From assembly GCA_900169235.1 (NCBI GenBank), contig FWCC01000128.1, positions 1 through 64,000 on the forward strand: a stretch of DNA of 64,000 nt, written 5' to 3'. A model generated the notes under the pieces. It did no database searches, was not told the DNA's origin, and worked only from the letters and a program-made list of their open reading frames with translations. Positions 44,296 through 59,818 of this stretch are shown in pieces. Each line of letters opens with the position of its first letter. The first letter of the stretch is position 1. Both the position numbers and the translations under genes were made by a program. This DNA is from Zarea fungicola (lineage: Eukaryota > Ascomycota > Sordariomycetes > Hypocreales > Cordycipitaceae).

Positions 44296-46485
44296 ATGTG
44301 GTCATCTTCGGGAAGCGGCAAGAAGCCCGCAAATTCAGTAAGTCGCCGTCGTTTGAGCCTCCCCGCGCTCAGATGCCCAACACCGACTGTCGCTGACAAC
44401 CCCGCTGCCGCAGGAGATGGTCCAAGTTGGTACGTTGTCGAGTCTCTAATTGCGCCGGTCACTCTGAATCAAATTGGGTGCAATTGTATCTACTGACACA
44501 GGGATTGATACATGGACAGATCGATCAGAGTACGCCTCTGCCGCCCCGCTCGCCATGACCCGTCTCGCTAACTAGATGACAGCTCAGCATCACCATTCTG
44601 GCGGCCCCAGGTTGAACGAAATGCTTCTAGAAGAAGTGTCACAGCCCCGGCTGGTCGCGAACCCAATACTGTCATTGGAGCTGGATATTCGCATACCGAC
44701 ATGCTCAAACTTGATGCTCTGTACGTTGCGTACTGCTGGACAGTCGTCTTCCATGCCGCCCGTTGCTGACAACCGACAAAGAAACATCTCTGGCTCTTCC
44801 TCACGGCCCAAAACGCCACCCTCGAATTCCTCGCTACGAACACGTCCCGTTGAGCCGTCGCCGTTACAGAGGAGCTCTGGTCCCAAATCACCGCCCTTTA
44901 AGAGCTATATGAACTTCCTTTCCAATACGAATGATGACTGGAATACCGAAGAAGACGAGATGGGATATGATGATGACGATGGCGATGACTTTGGATTGCC
45001 TAGTCTCTCTAATATGAAGAGGCGAAGTCGAAAGATGGCAGCTCAGCAACAGGGCGGTACAGCTCCTCCACCGCCTACTTCCTTTAGCAACTCCTTTGGC
45101 AGCTATGGACGGCATGCATCTGACAGTGCGGACATTGCTGTTGAAAGGCCTATATCATCATACCCTATGCCGCGCAAGAGCGAGGGGAAGATTCTCAGAC
45201 CCCAATATAAAGACATTCTCAAAGGTAAATTGGAAAATTGCCAACTTGCAAGATGGGACGCTAACTCCTCACATTAGATCCTGCCAATGCCCTACATTTA
45301 ATAAACTACCCCTCAGTTCCCAGCAATGCGACACCCAAGGAGATTGATAGCATCAACTCACGCGTCACCCGAATAAACAAGTTTAAGCGGTTGCTCCAGG
45401 CATCCTCATTATCCCTACCCGAGCTGCGTGAAGCGGCCTGGTCAGGTATCCCCGAAGAAGTACGCGCCATGACTTGGCAGCTCCTTCTAAGCTACTTACC
45501 GACAAACAGTGAGCGTCGCGTGGCAACGCTGGAGAGGAAACGAAAAGAATATCTGGACGGTGTGAAGCAGGCGTTTGAGCGGGTCGGGACAAGCACCACC
45601 TCTGGCAAGTCTCGCGGCCTGGATGAGGCCATCTGGCACCAGATTAGCATCGACGTCCCGCGCACCAACCCACACATTGAGCTATACAGCTATGAGGCGA
45701 CACAGCGCTCATTGGAGCGGATACTGTACGTTTGGGCCGTGCGACACCCGGCTAGTGGTTACGTCCAGGGCATTAACGACCTGGTGACGCCGTTCTGGCA
45801 GACGTTCCTGGGTCTCTATATTGCCGATCCAGACGTGAACACGGGTATGGACCCCGGACAGCTTCCGAAGCCAGTGCTGGACGCCGTCGAGGCGGACTCG
45901 TACTGGTGCCTCGCGAAGCTCTTGGATGGCATCCAGGATAACTACATTGTCGCGCAACCGGGCATTCAGCGCCAGGTGGCTGCTTTACGCGATCTCACGG
46001 CCAGAATCGACTCGAACCTCTCCAAACACCTGGAGAAGGAGGGTGTAGAGTTTATCCAGTTCAGTTTCCGATGGATGAACTGTCTTTTGATGCGAGAAAT
46101 CAGTGTCAAGAACACAATTCGAATGTGGGACACATATCTAGTATGTTTTTAAGCCCTATCCCTGGTCGTCTTCCGAGTCACTTCCAGTTGATATCTCGAA
46201 ACTAACCTTTTCTCTTCACCCGCATAGGCCGAGGAACAGGGCTTTTCCGAGTTTCACTTATACGTATGCGCTGCACTCTTAGTCAAGTGGTCTGACAAGC
46301 TCGTCAAGATGGACTTTCAGGAAATCATGATGTTCCTGCAAAGCCTTCCGACCAAAAACTGGACGGAAAAGGACATTGAGCTGCTCCTGAGTGAGGCGTA
46401 TATCTGGCAGAGCTTGTACAAAGGCTCGGCAGCGCATCTCAAAGGGGGACCAAGTCGACCACTTCTCTCGGATCTGCAACTTTGA
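44296..46485 (+). CDS. GYP1: Rab GTPase-activating protein GYP1 (TBC domain)
   Basis: GAP for Ypt1/Rab1-type GTPases at the Golgi. Seven exons: 44296-44337, 44414-44429, 44502-44529, 44583-44720, 44782-45224, 45278-46140 and 46228-46485; introns of 53-87 bp; 595 residues. The 16-nt exon 2 is the only choice I found that keeps phase between exons 1 and 3. The disordered N-terminus contains DSASPFWRPQVERNASRR, typical of fungal GYP1. The TBC domain carries both catalytic fingers: Arg in IDVPRTNPH and Gln in YVQGINDL. It continues through the FSFRWMNCLLMREI and MWDTYLAEEQGFSEFHLYV segments. The first four small exons are less certain than the rest. Confidence 0.9.
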
Positions 46486-47212
46486 AGAAATTTGCTAGTC
46501 CCAGCGTGAGAAAAAAATTCTCCCAAAAAAAATTGATGATGAATACTATATACAATGGTTTATAGTCCAAATGATTTCAATCTGAAGAAATGAAGAACAA
46601 CATTTTTTGGCATGGGAAACATGAGCATTTTACATAGAAGCAGAAAAACGCATCAAATAATAAAGCATTGTATTAAAAAGGAATGCCCTGATAAGAAGAA
46701 AATAGATTTGTTAGACAATGTGTAAAGAAAATAAAATAAAATAAACGCAATGTATATCCAGTCAGTCAGATGCAGAAAAATTACAAACATCATTCGAGGT
46801 GATGTTGGAGACGGAAAGATATGCCACTATATCAAAACAAACCAGAGCCAAAACTGATACAAAACCCAATTCTATCCTGTTCCCAGACATTTTCCCAGCG
46901 TGAACAGGAATAGGCAACCTGTCCAACATTGGAGTTACACTTCTTCCCAAAAATATGCAAAAGACAAGTTAAAACAAAGGGACAAAAGTACAAGGAGGCC
47001 AACAGCCTGCAGCGTCAGGGCAAGTATTTCTATACCCTGGAAACCCAAAAAAAATCTTTTCAAAAACAAAACCCAATTTGCTAGAATGTATCCTTCCTGC
47101 TCCGCATTAAATTTTCACAAATATGTTTTGTGGTAGTAGATTTCGTCGTCGTGTGTTTCCAATCTTTCGTGGTTGGTCTTGGAAGCTACTTTTTGGTTCT
47201 GCTTCAACTTCT
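46486..47212. other. 3' region between convergent genes
   Basis: A-rich 3' flanks of GYP1 and the GT90 gene; frames under 80 codons show no motif. Confidence 0.55.
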
Positions 47213-49039
47213 TCAGGTTCCAGCTCCAGATGTCTTGATGTCATCAACATAGCCAAGCGTATTGCGCTTCTCGTCGCACACGCGCGCCCATTCCAGCAGC
47301 AAGCGCCACATGTACAGGCCCATGTCTTTCTTGCGCAGGACCTTTTGCGCCCACTTCTGGCCCTCCTCCGAAATGTACCGCGCCGCCGAGTCGCCCGGCC
47401 CGTTGTCGTCGGCAAAGTACTCGAGTACGGGGTAGAGGTCTTGCCAGGTGTTGTCAAGCGGGACAAAATGCACCCAGGGCGTCAGGCGGTCGTCGTGCCA
47501 CTCAGTGTAGATGCTCGCCTTGAGGGGCAGGCTCGTGGACAGCAGGAAGCCGCGGAAGCGGGCGCTAAAGGAGTTTCCGTCGACGTCGGGGAGGAACTTG
47601 TACTCGTACTGATCCTTCATGGGCACGGACGAGGCCTTTCGCATAAAGGGCTGCAGAAAGTCGCAGCCGCCGCTGCAGATGGAAGTAAAGCCGACGTTGG
47701 CAAACTTTTGGATCCAGGCGCCGAGCTGCCCTTGGTTGCGGTACTGGCTCGGGTACATGTCAATGGGCGGAAGGTCAAAGGAGAGGGCGCGCTCGCCCGT
47801 TTTCTCGATGCGGGAGACTGTAGTGCCATTGAGCATGTCGACGAGGCGGTGCCGCTGCAGGTGGTACCAGTTATTGTCATGGGCGCGGCCGCCCGAATCA
47901 ACACCGCGCCAGACGAGACCGTTGCGCTTCTTGTTCCAGCTGGGCCCGTGGGTCTCGCCGCCAGAGTATCGCTTCTCGTCGGTAAGGTACATGGCGCCGG
48001 GGATCACAATCTCATTGTTCATGGGCAACTTGCAGCCGCCGAAGAGAGGGATAAGCTCTTCGGCGGATGAAACGCTGATGGGCTCGACAAAGGATCCATG
48101 CAGCTGACGAAGATGGGGCTGCTCACACGGGTCAATGGCAGCCGTCCAGTTTTTAACAAAGCCCTTGTATGAGTAGGTAGGAGTCCAATAGCTGGGCACC
48201 TCGGCGGCAGGAGTGTAATCTTTGACTGCGGGGACACCATAGGCAGCGGTACCAGGGGGGCAACCCTTGACGGCCAAATCCCAGTAGTAATTATCGGCGC
48301 CGTGGAAAGAGGGCAGGTACAGCTGCGGGTTGGATTCGTCAATCTTCTTGAGGCCGGTAAATTGTGTGGTGACGGCGTCGACTGGTAGGATTTTGCGACT
48401 TTCGATTTCTTTTTGGACAAGAGCATTAATCTGGTCATATGGCACGATAAGGCGTGGCTCGTCCATCATATTGACGGGCATGTCGATATCGGGCATGTGC
48501 TCGGCAAACTCGCCCACGGCCTTGGCCCAGTACTGCATCCATGGTACGCGGTCCTCGTCAAGGCCCTGCATGGATACGTTTCCATTGCGCACCTTGACGA
48601 CAAACTCGCTCGCGGCGGCTCGTTGAGCCAGCGTGGTGGCATCGAGTCCCCAGTAGGGCGCGATGTCTTTGTATATTCTGTCAAAGTATTCCTCGACGAG
48701 AATGGTATCGCTAGCGAGGGCGGCCTCGACCCATTTGTCAAAGCCTGGCGGGGGGTGTCTGCCGCGCACTGTTCGGTAGCGTGCGGCGGTCGTCTTGAGG
48801 TCGTAGGTGCGCTTTGTCTCGAGGACATGCTTGTGCTCTGCTTGGGCATCGACAATGAGCTTCTTGATGGGATGTGTTGAGCCAAAGGCAATTGGCAAAC
48901 GAGACTTGGCCCTATCCCAGGTTTTGGAGTCATGCCAAAGCATGTAATTGGCGTAGCAAAATGCTAGGATGAAGGTGATGGCAAGGTAGCGCACCACCGT
49001 GCGGGATGGCAAGGCCCGGGGTATTATAGACTGAAGCAT
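47213..49039 (-). CDS. GT90/CAP10-like glycosyltransferase, type II membrane protein
   Basis: Single exon, 608 residues, starting at the ATG that gives MLQSIIPRALPSR. One transmembrane anchor (YLAITFILAFCYANYML, about residues 17-33) follows a short basic cytoplasmic tail, then a long luminal domain, as expected for a Golgi glycosyltransferase. The C-terminal part has CAP10/GT90 (PF05686) features: WRGVDSGGRAHDNNWYHLQR, the RFRGFLLSTSLPLKASIY segment, and a WVHFVPLDNTWQDLYPVLEY end. CAP10 relatives add xylose in Cryptococcus and are widespread in fungi with unknown acceptors. Donor and acceptor cannot be told from sequence. Confidence 0.88.
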   Translation of the reverse strand: MLQSIIPRALPSRTVVRYLAITFILAFCYANYMLWHDSKTWDRAKSRLPIAFGSTHPIKKLIVDAQAEHKHVLETKRTYDLKTTAARYRTVRGRHPPPGFDKWVEAALASDTILVEEYFDRIYKDIAPYWGLDATTLAQRAAASEFVVKVRNGNVSMQGLDEDRVPWMQYWAKAVGEFAEHMPDIDMPVNMMDEPRLIVPYDQINALVQKEIESRKILPVDAVTTQFTGLKKIDESNPQLYLPSFHGADNYYWDLAVKGCPPGTAAYGVPAVKDYTPAAEVPSYWTPTYSYKGFVKNWTAAIDPCEQPHLRQLHGSFVEPISVSSAEELIPLFGGCKLPMNNEIVIPGAMYLTDEKRYSGGETHGPSWNKKRNGLVWRGVDSGGRAHDNNWYHLQRHRLVDMLNGTTVSRIEKTGERALSFDLPPIDMYPSQYRNQGQLGAWIQKFANVGFTSICSGGCDFLQPFMRKASSVPMKDQYEYKFLPDVDGNSFSARFRGFLLSTSLPLKASIYTEWHDDRLTPWVHFVPLDNTWQDLYPVLEYFADDNGPGDSAARYISEEGQKWAQKVLRKKDMGLYMWRLLLEWARVCDEKRNTLGYVDDIKTSGAGT

Positions 49040-50328
49040 CGTGAGCAAGGAGGAGCCGAGTAGAGAACGCGAGAGGGTTGACGGCGCAATCGAGGGATGG
49101 TCGCAAGTTTAGTTCATGAGGGAGCCGGCATTGGACATCGATCACCGTGTTGGTTGCTCTGTGTTTGTACACTCTGCGAGGAAGAATGAAACGTCACGGC
49201 GGAAGGAATCGAATAAGAGGAATCGAATAAGAGGAATAAAGCGCGCGTTGTTGTACGCCAAGGGTTCACGGAAATAGATATACAGTAATTTGGAAGAGGC
49301 TACGCGCGGCCAGAAGGAGGCACGGGAGGGAATCTCTACGGAGTAGAGTAGTGGGTTGTTATAGGGGGCTCGCACTAGCTAAACTAATTATTAAAGTATA
49401 CGAACTACGGCGTTGTTTTATACCACAACGGACGAATTACGGTCTATCTGGGTCCATTTATTACTCCGCCATATGCCGGGGCGATTGGCCGCTTGAAAGG
49501 AATTTTAACGAGTGCGAACTATTGGTACGAGTGCAGTATCGCCTTGGTAGCACCATTGAGATAAGGCCATGATGAACGATTACCATTCGGAACACACAAA
49601 TTTATGTTTATACTCGTGTTCGCATTCATAAAAAATGTATATGTAAATGTATATGTGTATTTCTTTATTTTTTCTTTATTTTTTCTTTCTGGGAAGAGCA
49701 TCTTGGGGAGAATGCTGTAGGGACAGAGTGCTCCGCTGCGAGATCAACTTACGTACCCCATGTAGTGCAAATACAAATAGCCCGAGCTCAGGGAGAAACA
49801 TCCACAGCAAAGCCCTAAATAATAGTACCTGTAAACATTGATAAATAGTCAGAGTAGGAGAATCACCACCATGATACTCAATTTTACTTGGCCATACTCA
49901 CATAGACAAAGATAACAACGCTACAATTTTCCCATACCCAGGTGTAGGGTAGTCTACCACATTCGCTTACATAATCCGGCTAAACCTCGCCGCTACCTCC
50001 TTTCCCAACCAATCACAGCGCTTCCAATACCAAACCACTGGGTGGGCCGCATTACAATCCCCGAAAGAGACAAGACCCAAACAGCTTTTGGCCTCAGTCC
50101 GCACAACTGGGGAACTGCTGCTCTCACCAAGTCACAGCCCGTCAACAACTCCAAATCTCCCCTCCACCCTTCTCCGATCGTCTCTCGGCATTCAATTGCT
50201 CGGAAGACGCTCAAACGGGCATTCATTTATCCAGAGGACCTGTCCGCCTTGCTCACCGGCAACCCACCGCGGGTCCCCATCTCGCCGCTCGTCCTCCCCA
50301 GCGTCCTTTTCATTTTCTCTCACCAGCC
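49040..50328. other. 1.29 kb intergenic, divergent promoters
   Basis: AT-rich between the GT90 gene and the complex I gene, with AT-rich direct repeats (a duplicated GGAATCGAATAAGAG near 49,206-49,234; TATATGTAAATGTATATGTG near 49,636-49,655). No coding frame is supported. Confidence 0.55.
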
Positions 50329-51247
50329 ATGTTCGCCACAACACGCTCGGCCGCCGCCATGGCCCTTCGAGGTGCGTTCTCACACAAGCGGGTTGAGAGC
50401 GATTACATGCACCTGAATTGGGAAGCTAACTCAATTGCTCGTTCTAGCCAAGCCCATGACCGCCATGGTTCCTTTCCGTGCCGCCGCCGCGCTATCCACG
50501 AGCTCGAAACGAGACGCTACTTCTCTGACGCCTCATAGCGGTGCCACTGGCCTCGCCAGAGCCCGCAAGGAGGTTCCTCTCGCAAGCCAAGAGGGCACCA
50601 AGGGTGTCATCCAATACGCTCTGTATGTCACAATCGAAACTCAACCCTCCTCCCGAAGCCAGAGCACAAAAGCAGCCAAAAAACGATCCAACCCATTTAC
50701 CAATTGAATGCCCCCCGATTGCCAGTATAAAACGCAACGAGTAAAGCATAATCAAGTTAAAGCCAACTGACAAAAACTTTCTTCCCTCATCAATAGCACC
50801 TCCCTCGATGTCATCGCCAACTGGGCCCGTCAGTCCTCACTCTGGCCCATGACCTTTGGTCTCGCCTGCTGCGCCGTCGAAATGATGCACCTCTCCACCC
50901 CGCGGTACGATCAGGATCGTCTCGGAATCATTTTCCGTGCCTCCCCCCGCCAGTCCGACGTCATGATTGTCGCCGGCACCCTCACCAACAAGATGGCCCC
51001 GGCCCTCCGCCAGGTCTACGATCAGATGCCCGACCCCCGCTGGGTCATCTCCATGGGCAGCTGCGCCAACGGTGGCGGCTACTACCACTACAGCTACTCC
51101 GTCGTCCGCGGCTGCGACCGCATCGTCCCCGTCGACATTTACGTCCCAGGATGCCCGCCCACCAGCGAGGCCCTCATGTACGGCATCTTCCAGCTCCAGC
51201 GCAAGATGCGCAACACAAAGATTACCCGCATGTGGTACCGCAGGTAA
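50329..51247 (+). CDS. NADH:ubiquinone oxidoreductase PSST subunit (NDUFS7)
   Basis: Mitochondrial complex I subunit that binds iron-sulfur cluster N2, next to the ubiquinone site. Exons 50329-50371, 50448-50622 and 50797-51247; introns of 76 and 174 bp; 222 residues. The N-terminus is a mitochondrial presequence ([14 protein letters not shown], Ser/Arg/Ala-rich). The core has the N2 cysteines: the tandem pair in [11 protein letters not shown], Cys in [12 protein letters not shown], and Cys in [10 protein letters not shown]. It ends TRMWYRR. Very strongly conserved; the nuclear location is as expected for fungi. Confidence 0.97.
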
Positions 51248-52494
51248 ACAGCAAATAAAAAAGTTATTTGCTGTGTACTATAGCAACGACAATGGCAAAG
51301 AACGGCAACACAAAAACGATTATTTTTTTTTGGGACGGGAAGTGGAAGGCTGATGTATTGAAAGCCTGGAAAAGGTCAAGAAGGAGTAGTCCGTGTATTT
51401 AGCAGTTGGGGGAGCCTTTGACCGCGGTGAAGAGAGGGAGAGAAAGGTGACAAGAGTTTGAAAACGTTGAAACCATTTTTTCTTATTTTATTCCCTTTGT
51501 TTCCAGTGGCAGGGATTGGTTCTTGTTTTTTTATTGTTTTCTAGATTTTATCTTTTTTTATACTACGAGTAGAATCTGGCGGAACGACCCTGCCAAATAT
51601 TACTGTACAATTTTCAAATCTTGGTCCTCCGCGTTTCTCATTTCTTGCGACATTGTGACGTAGGAAATATCATGGGATTGAGGGGAGAGAAATTCAAGCT
51701 CATTAAGGCTAAATAAATACGAGAGTATTTGTACGAAATGCGACTATCTAGCCGCAGATGCCCATGTAAATATGCCATCATGGAACAAAAGATAGACAAA
51801 AAACAACGGCACAACAGAGAGAAAAACAAAAGGCGAAACAAAAAACAAAGAAAATACAAAAGTCTGAGCTTTGCAAATGCTATCCTCCAGTTCTTCAATC
51901 TTGGATTCTCATGGAAACCATTCTATCGTTTAGCGGAAGCACAGCGTTGAAAATAAAAGATGAGGAGGGTGCTTGACCCAAACCATGCCATGCCAACTTG
52001 AGATGGCTCATTTCAGAGATTACACTCATCTTCCACAGACTTCTCTCTCTCTCCCCTCCCCCTCCCTCTTCTCGTTTCAATTTCAAAGATTTGCAACCCT
52101 GATGCTAAATTCTCGGCCCCCCCTCCCCCCCTGCCTTCACTCACATTGCCTTTTTTTTGTCTTTTTTCATTTCACACGGTGTATTGATTAGCTCTCCTAA
52201 TCACACGCTAGTTCTTTTTTTTTTTTCCGCTGGCAGCATCATTGCTGCTTCGTATTTGAACAATAACCGCTGGCGCCAAGCAATTCCTGGTCTCAAAGAC
52301 CGTGTCATACCAAGATATAAAAAAATAATAATTGAAGAAAACCATGTACCAAAATGCAAAGAATCCGTGGGCGCGGACAAGAGAGACGCTGTAACACAAT
52401 CACCGATGAAATTCAAAGTCGGGACAGAGGGCAGCTGAGATCTGCATGATATACAAGGCAAGTCACTCCAGCCCTGCCCTGAATTACTGTGTAT
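51248..52494. other. 1.25 kb 3' region between convergent genes
   Basis: It contains T-rich and CT-rich tracts (about 52,042-52,080 and 52,120-52,132) and no frame with coding character. It must include the 3' UTRs of the complex I and HECT ligase genes. Confidence 0.55.
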
Positions 52495-55467
<2,973 letters not shown>

Positions 55468-57334
55468 GATTGTCGTGGGCGGGCAGCGCACCAGGCACTG
55501 AAAGCACCACAATGGTGTGATGGGCAGAGAGATTGATGGGAGCAGAAAACCGCAATGCCGGAGCAAGGAAATGTCCAAGAGTCAAAGGAGGAAAGCAGCC
55601 CTTTGGTTTCGGGGAGGCCCACGCAGCGGAAAAGGGACGATGACGATGACAGAAACCAGATGACAAGCTGGAGAGAAGTTGGAGGCTGTGCTACGCCCGA
55701 CGGCTAGGTTCGTAGCAAAGTGGGCGGAAGTGGCAGCGCGAGTTTGCCTCCCCGCTTCTACTTCTGCTTCCAGAGAGCGAGTGAGTGAGAGCGGGTGGCT
55801 GAGTGATCAGTGAGTGTGCCGCTGTGCATTGGCAGTCAGTGTGCTTAGCTGAGGCTTGGGCAGGCTTGGGCAGGCTTGGTGCTGGCTGGCAATGGCTAGG
55901 CCTTGTGGCGGTGGGTGGGGGGGATGGTTGTAGTGGCACGATAGGCATTCGAGCACTGTGGGTTATTCCAGTACACTAGCACACTAGCACACTAGCACAC
56001 TACTGGAGGTACCTGGTACGGGGTAGTGTACCTAGTGGTGGATGAGACAGTCCTGCACGTCGCAGCCAGGCTGTTACATCCAGTCGGCAACTTCCACCCA
56101 GCGGCAAGCCACCAAGAGTTTCAATATGCGCACGTGATGTGTGACGCGTGGTGCGAGATGCGTGGGATTTGCAAAGGTACTTGTACTTGACCAAGTTGAC
56201 TTACGGATTACCGATTAGGTGTATTTACAATATTGGCGCTCCAAAAAAAAAAAAAAAAAAACATGCGGCCAGCAACCCGCCCACTATTCGTACCTCGCGC
56301 AAGCCTTAATAGCGGGCTCCAATCCAGCTAATAAAATTCCAAGATGGAATTGTAACTCGCCACACTTCAGTGCGCTAACAAGGTATGGATTACTCAGCTG
56401 CTTGCGTGTACAGCAATGTTTGTGCCTCGTCTCAATCTAACATTACTGATGAGCATCAAGTAGACTTGAAAATAAATGAATAAAAAAATAAATCCCGGTA
56501 TAGGACATGCATCTCCCTCTGTTCCGAATCAGCCAAAAAATTACAAAATAATGGTAGTATGTAGTCCATGTCCAAACATAAGCTGCCGCCGCGTTGTGGA
56601 CATCTTTGTGGTGGTTGTCCGACACTTTGTCAAGCGGGATCAGCATGGGGGATGTAGTGGTCGGTTTGTGAAGAAAAACATCGTCAGCCTGGCTACGGGT
56701 ACTATTTTTCAAAAGAACCATGCAGTGTTTGATTATTCACCCGGACGAGGATATTCTGGGCAGAGATTCCAGAAATTCAAAAGTATGGTGGCAAGGTTGT
56801 CAATGGCAATGATGCTTGGTTTGGCATCCAAGTAGACGTGAATGCGTACACTCCAGTGGCTTCTACACAGGCAATTTTTGTTTATTATTAGTGGTATAAT
56901 TATTTGAATCCATAGACTAGTATAAACTCTCACCGATGTGAAATGATGCTGATGTTGCTACTAATCTAAATATAGTAGAATAATATTTAGCTCTTGTCTC
57001 AATTTCGTTTCAAATCTCACATTCCGAATTACAATTCTATTGGTCGCTCGGTGAGGCGCTGATGAGTTACCGCCGATCGCACATTACTTACAGATAAAGA
57101 ACATGTTATGTACCTTACCACCTGGCTCCGAAAAGACTCTTTGCACGTTGAATAATTTCTTAAAACTTATATCTTTTATTTTTGGAATTTGTTTACATAA
57201 AAATCATTTCTAGCAAATAAAGCATCAATTTTCCCTTATTGCAATAATCTCATAACCCTTGTCCCGGCCTTTTCGCCATCCAGCGAAGCTCTGATATATT
57301 ATGCCTGGTTTTTGTGTGTGTATATGTAATGTAT
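55468..57334. other. 1.87 kb intergenic, no gene supported
   Basis: Promoter of the HECT ligase and 3' flank of transketolase. It holds short tandem repeats (separate entry). A plus frame at 56,476-56,835 has 119 codons but no motif and no clear coding character. Confidence 0.5.
55973..56004. repeat. 8-bp tandem repeat ACACTAGC
   Basis: Three perfect copies of ACACTAGC and a fourth imperfect one lie about 500 bp upstream of the HECT ligase start codon. Nearby, 55,853-55,885 has three AGGCTTGGGC-like units. Both are non-coding. Confidence 0.85.
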
Positions 57335-59818
57335 TTAAGCAAGCTGCTGGAAAGCACGCTTGATAGGAGAGCGAATGCTAGGGATATCCTTCCAGAAGTT
57401 GACGGTGGCGATGGCACGCTTAGCAATGCCCTCGGCGGTAAACTCAAACTTCTTGTACACATCCAGGTAGGCACCCGATGCACCGAAGCGGTTAAGACCG
57501 AATTGCTCGTGGCTGTAGCGCTCCCAGCCGAGCGTGGTCATGACCTCGACCGACAGAACGGGGATGCCGTCAGGCAAGACAGAAAGACGGTACTCCTCGG
57601 GCTGCGCGTCAAAGACCTCAGTGCAAGGAATGGAGACGATGCGGGCCTTGAGACCGTGTTTGTCAGCGAGCTCCTTGGCGGCCGCGACGCAGATGGACAC
57701 CTCGGAACCGGTGGAGATGAGGGTCACGTTGGCACCCTCCACCTCCTGCAGGACATAGGCACCCTTGGACGCCTTCTCAATGGTAGCGCCCTCGAGTTGG
57801 GGCAGGTTCTGGCGCGACAGGGCAATGATGCTGGGGGTGTGCTTGGAGGTGAGGGCGACGTAGTAGGCAGCGCTGGTCTCGTTGCCATCGGCAGGGCGCC
57901 AGACCATGCAGTTGGGCAGAGCGCGGAAGTGCGCAAGAGTCTCAATTGGCTGATGGGTAGGACCGTCCTCGCCGAGGCCAATAGAGTCGTGAGTGGCGAC
58001 CCAGATGTTGCGGAAGTGCGAGAGGGCGGACAGACGGACGGCACCGGCAGCGTATGAAACAAAGTTAAGGAAGGTGCCAGAGTAAGGCAGGACAGTGCCG
58101 TAGGCAGAGAGACCGTTCATGATGGCACCCATGGCGTGCTCACGGACACCGTAGCGGACATAGCGGCCGCTGTAGTCACCCAGGCTGGTGGCCTTGGGCT
58201 GGAAGTCGACAGCGTCTTTCCAGCGGGTGAGGTTGGAGCCGGTAAGATCGGCAGAGCCACCAAACAGCTCGGGGACAGCGGCCTCGATCTTGGTGAGGAC
58301 AGTCTCGGAGAGCTTGCGGGTAGCGACGGCGGGATCGGCAGGCGTGTATGTGGGGAGGCTCTTCTCCCAGCCCTCGGGAAGGTCGCCGGTCTGGCGACGG
58401 GCGAGGTCGGCATGCTCGGCAGGGAAGCTCTCCTTGTACTTGGCAAAGAGCTGGTTCCACTCAGACTCGGCGGCGGCACCCTCAGAAGAGTGCTTGCCGT
58501 AGAGGTCATAGACCTGCTGAGGCACGGCAAAGCTCTCGTCAGGGTTGAAGCCAAACTTCTTCTTGACCTGGGCAATGTCGTCGGCCTTGAGGGGAGAGCC
58601 GTGAACACCGTGGGTACCCTCCTTGAGGGAGCCGTAGCCAATGGTAGTGCGGAGCTTGATCATGGAGGGCTTGTCCTTGACAGCCTGGCACTCGCGGATA
58701 GCGGCGTCCATAGCAGCGAGGTCATTATCACCGTCCTCGACGATGACGACGTGCCAGCCGTAAGCCTCATAACGCTTGACAACATCCTCGGTGAAGGCGA
58801 CCTTGGTGTCGCCATCAATGGAGATGTGGTTGTCATCGTAGATGCAGATGAGGTTGCCAAGCTGGAGGTGACCAGCCAGGGATGAGGCCTCACCAGAGAC
58901 ACCCTCCATCAAGCAGCCATCGCCGAGGAAGCAGTATGTGTAGTTGTTGACAAGGTCAAAGCCGGGCTTGTTGAAGACGGCGGCAGTGTGAGCCTGGGCC
59001 ATGGCAAGACCGACGGCGTTGCAGACACCCTGGCCGAGAGGGCCAGTGGTGACCTCAATGCCAGGAGTGTCATGAGCCTCGGGGTGACCGGGGGTGATGC
59101 TGTCGATTTTCTATACAAAGGGATTAGCTAGGGTGGTGTAAGTAAAAAGCGTGTCTGTGAAAATACTCACGCGGAAATCCTTGAGGTCCTGAAGAGAGAG
59201 CTTGTAGCCGAAGAGGTGAAGCAGAGCGTACTGCAGCATGCAACCATGACCGTTTCTGATTGAATTGTTGTACTTGGTTAGCATAAGCCGGCGGCGGGCG
59301 GAGCTACCCAGTTGGGCTGCGGGTGGCGGGGTAGCAAAACTTACGAGAGGACGAAACGATCACGGTTCAACCAGGAGGGGTTCTGGGGGTTGAATCTCAT
59401 GAAGTTGTTGAAGAGAACGTGGGCAATGGGAGCCATTCCCCTGTAACCATTGTATTAGCCTTGTGTTACTTTTCCTCTTCTTCTTCGAAGCCGGTACTGT
59501 ATGAAGTTGCTTCATCGCGGGGTGGCGATCGTAGCTTACATGGGAGCACCGGGATGGCCCGAGTTGCTGTTGAAGGTGGCATCCACCTGGAAAAATTGTC
59601 ATGTTAGCCTCTGATACTTTTTCCTTCTTGTAGATGAAGTCCGGGCGATGCATGGACGTGCAAAAGCAGAGGAGAGTAGACCAAAGCACCATGAAGCCCG
59701 TCACAGACGGTGCAGCGGGGTGTTGTTTGGCGGGGTAATGATAGGCATGGAAGAGAGTACTTACCGCCAATAGGCGGATGGTGTTGATAGCCAACTGATC
59801 AATTTCTCCGTAAGCCAT
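57335..59818 (-). CDS. TKL1: transketolase
   Basis: Thiamine-diphosphate enzyme of the non-oxidative pentose phosphate pathway that moves two-carbon units between sugar phosphates, in the cytosol. Exons (minus) 59765-59818, 59540-59586, 59345-59440, 59171-59255 and 57335-59110; introns of 178, 99, 89 and 60 bp; 685 residues. It starts [33 protein letters not shown]. The ThDP motif appears as [17 protein letters not shown] with [11 protein letters not shown]. The pyrimidine-binding half has [16 protein letters not shown] and [17 protein letters not shown], and substrate binding shows WRPADGNET. Clustering of introns at the 5' end is usual for highly expressed fungal genes. Confidence 0.97.

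Noticed and set aside
47123..48070. 315-codon plus frame opposite the GT90 gene
   Set aside because: It overlaps a recognised family on the other strand and has no domain of its own.
56283..56345. tRNA-like B-box segment
   Set aside because: A GGGCTCCAATCC stretch resembles a B box weakly, but no acceptor stem or A box could be paired with it.
56476..56835. 119-codon frame upstream of the HECT ligase
   Set aside because: No motif and overlaps an opposite-strand frame of similar length; composition looks non-coding.
57314..58885. Two plus frames of about 250 codons opposite transketolase
   Set aside because: Antisense shadows caused by strong codon bias of a highly expressed gene.
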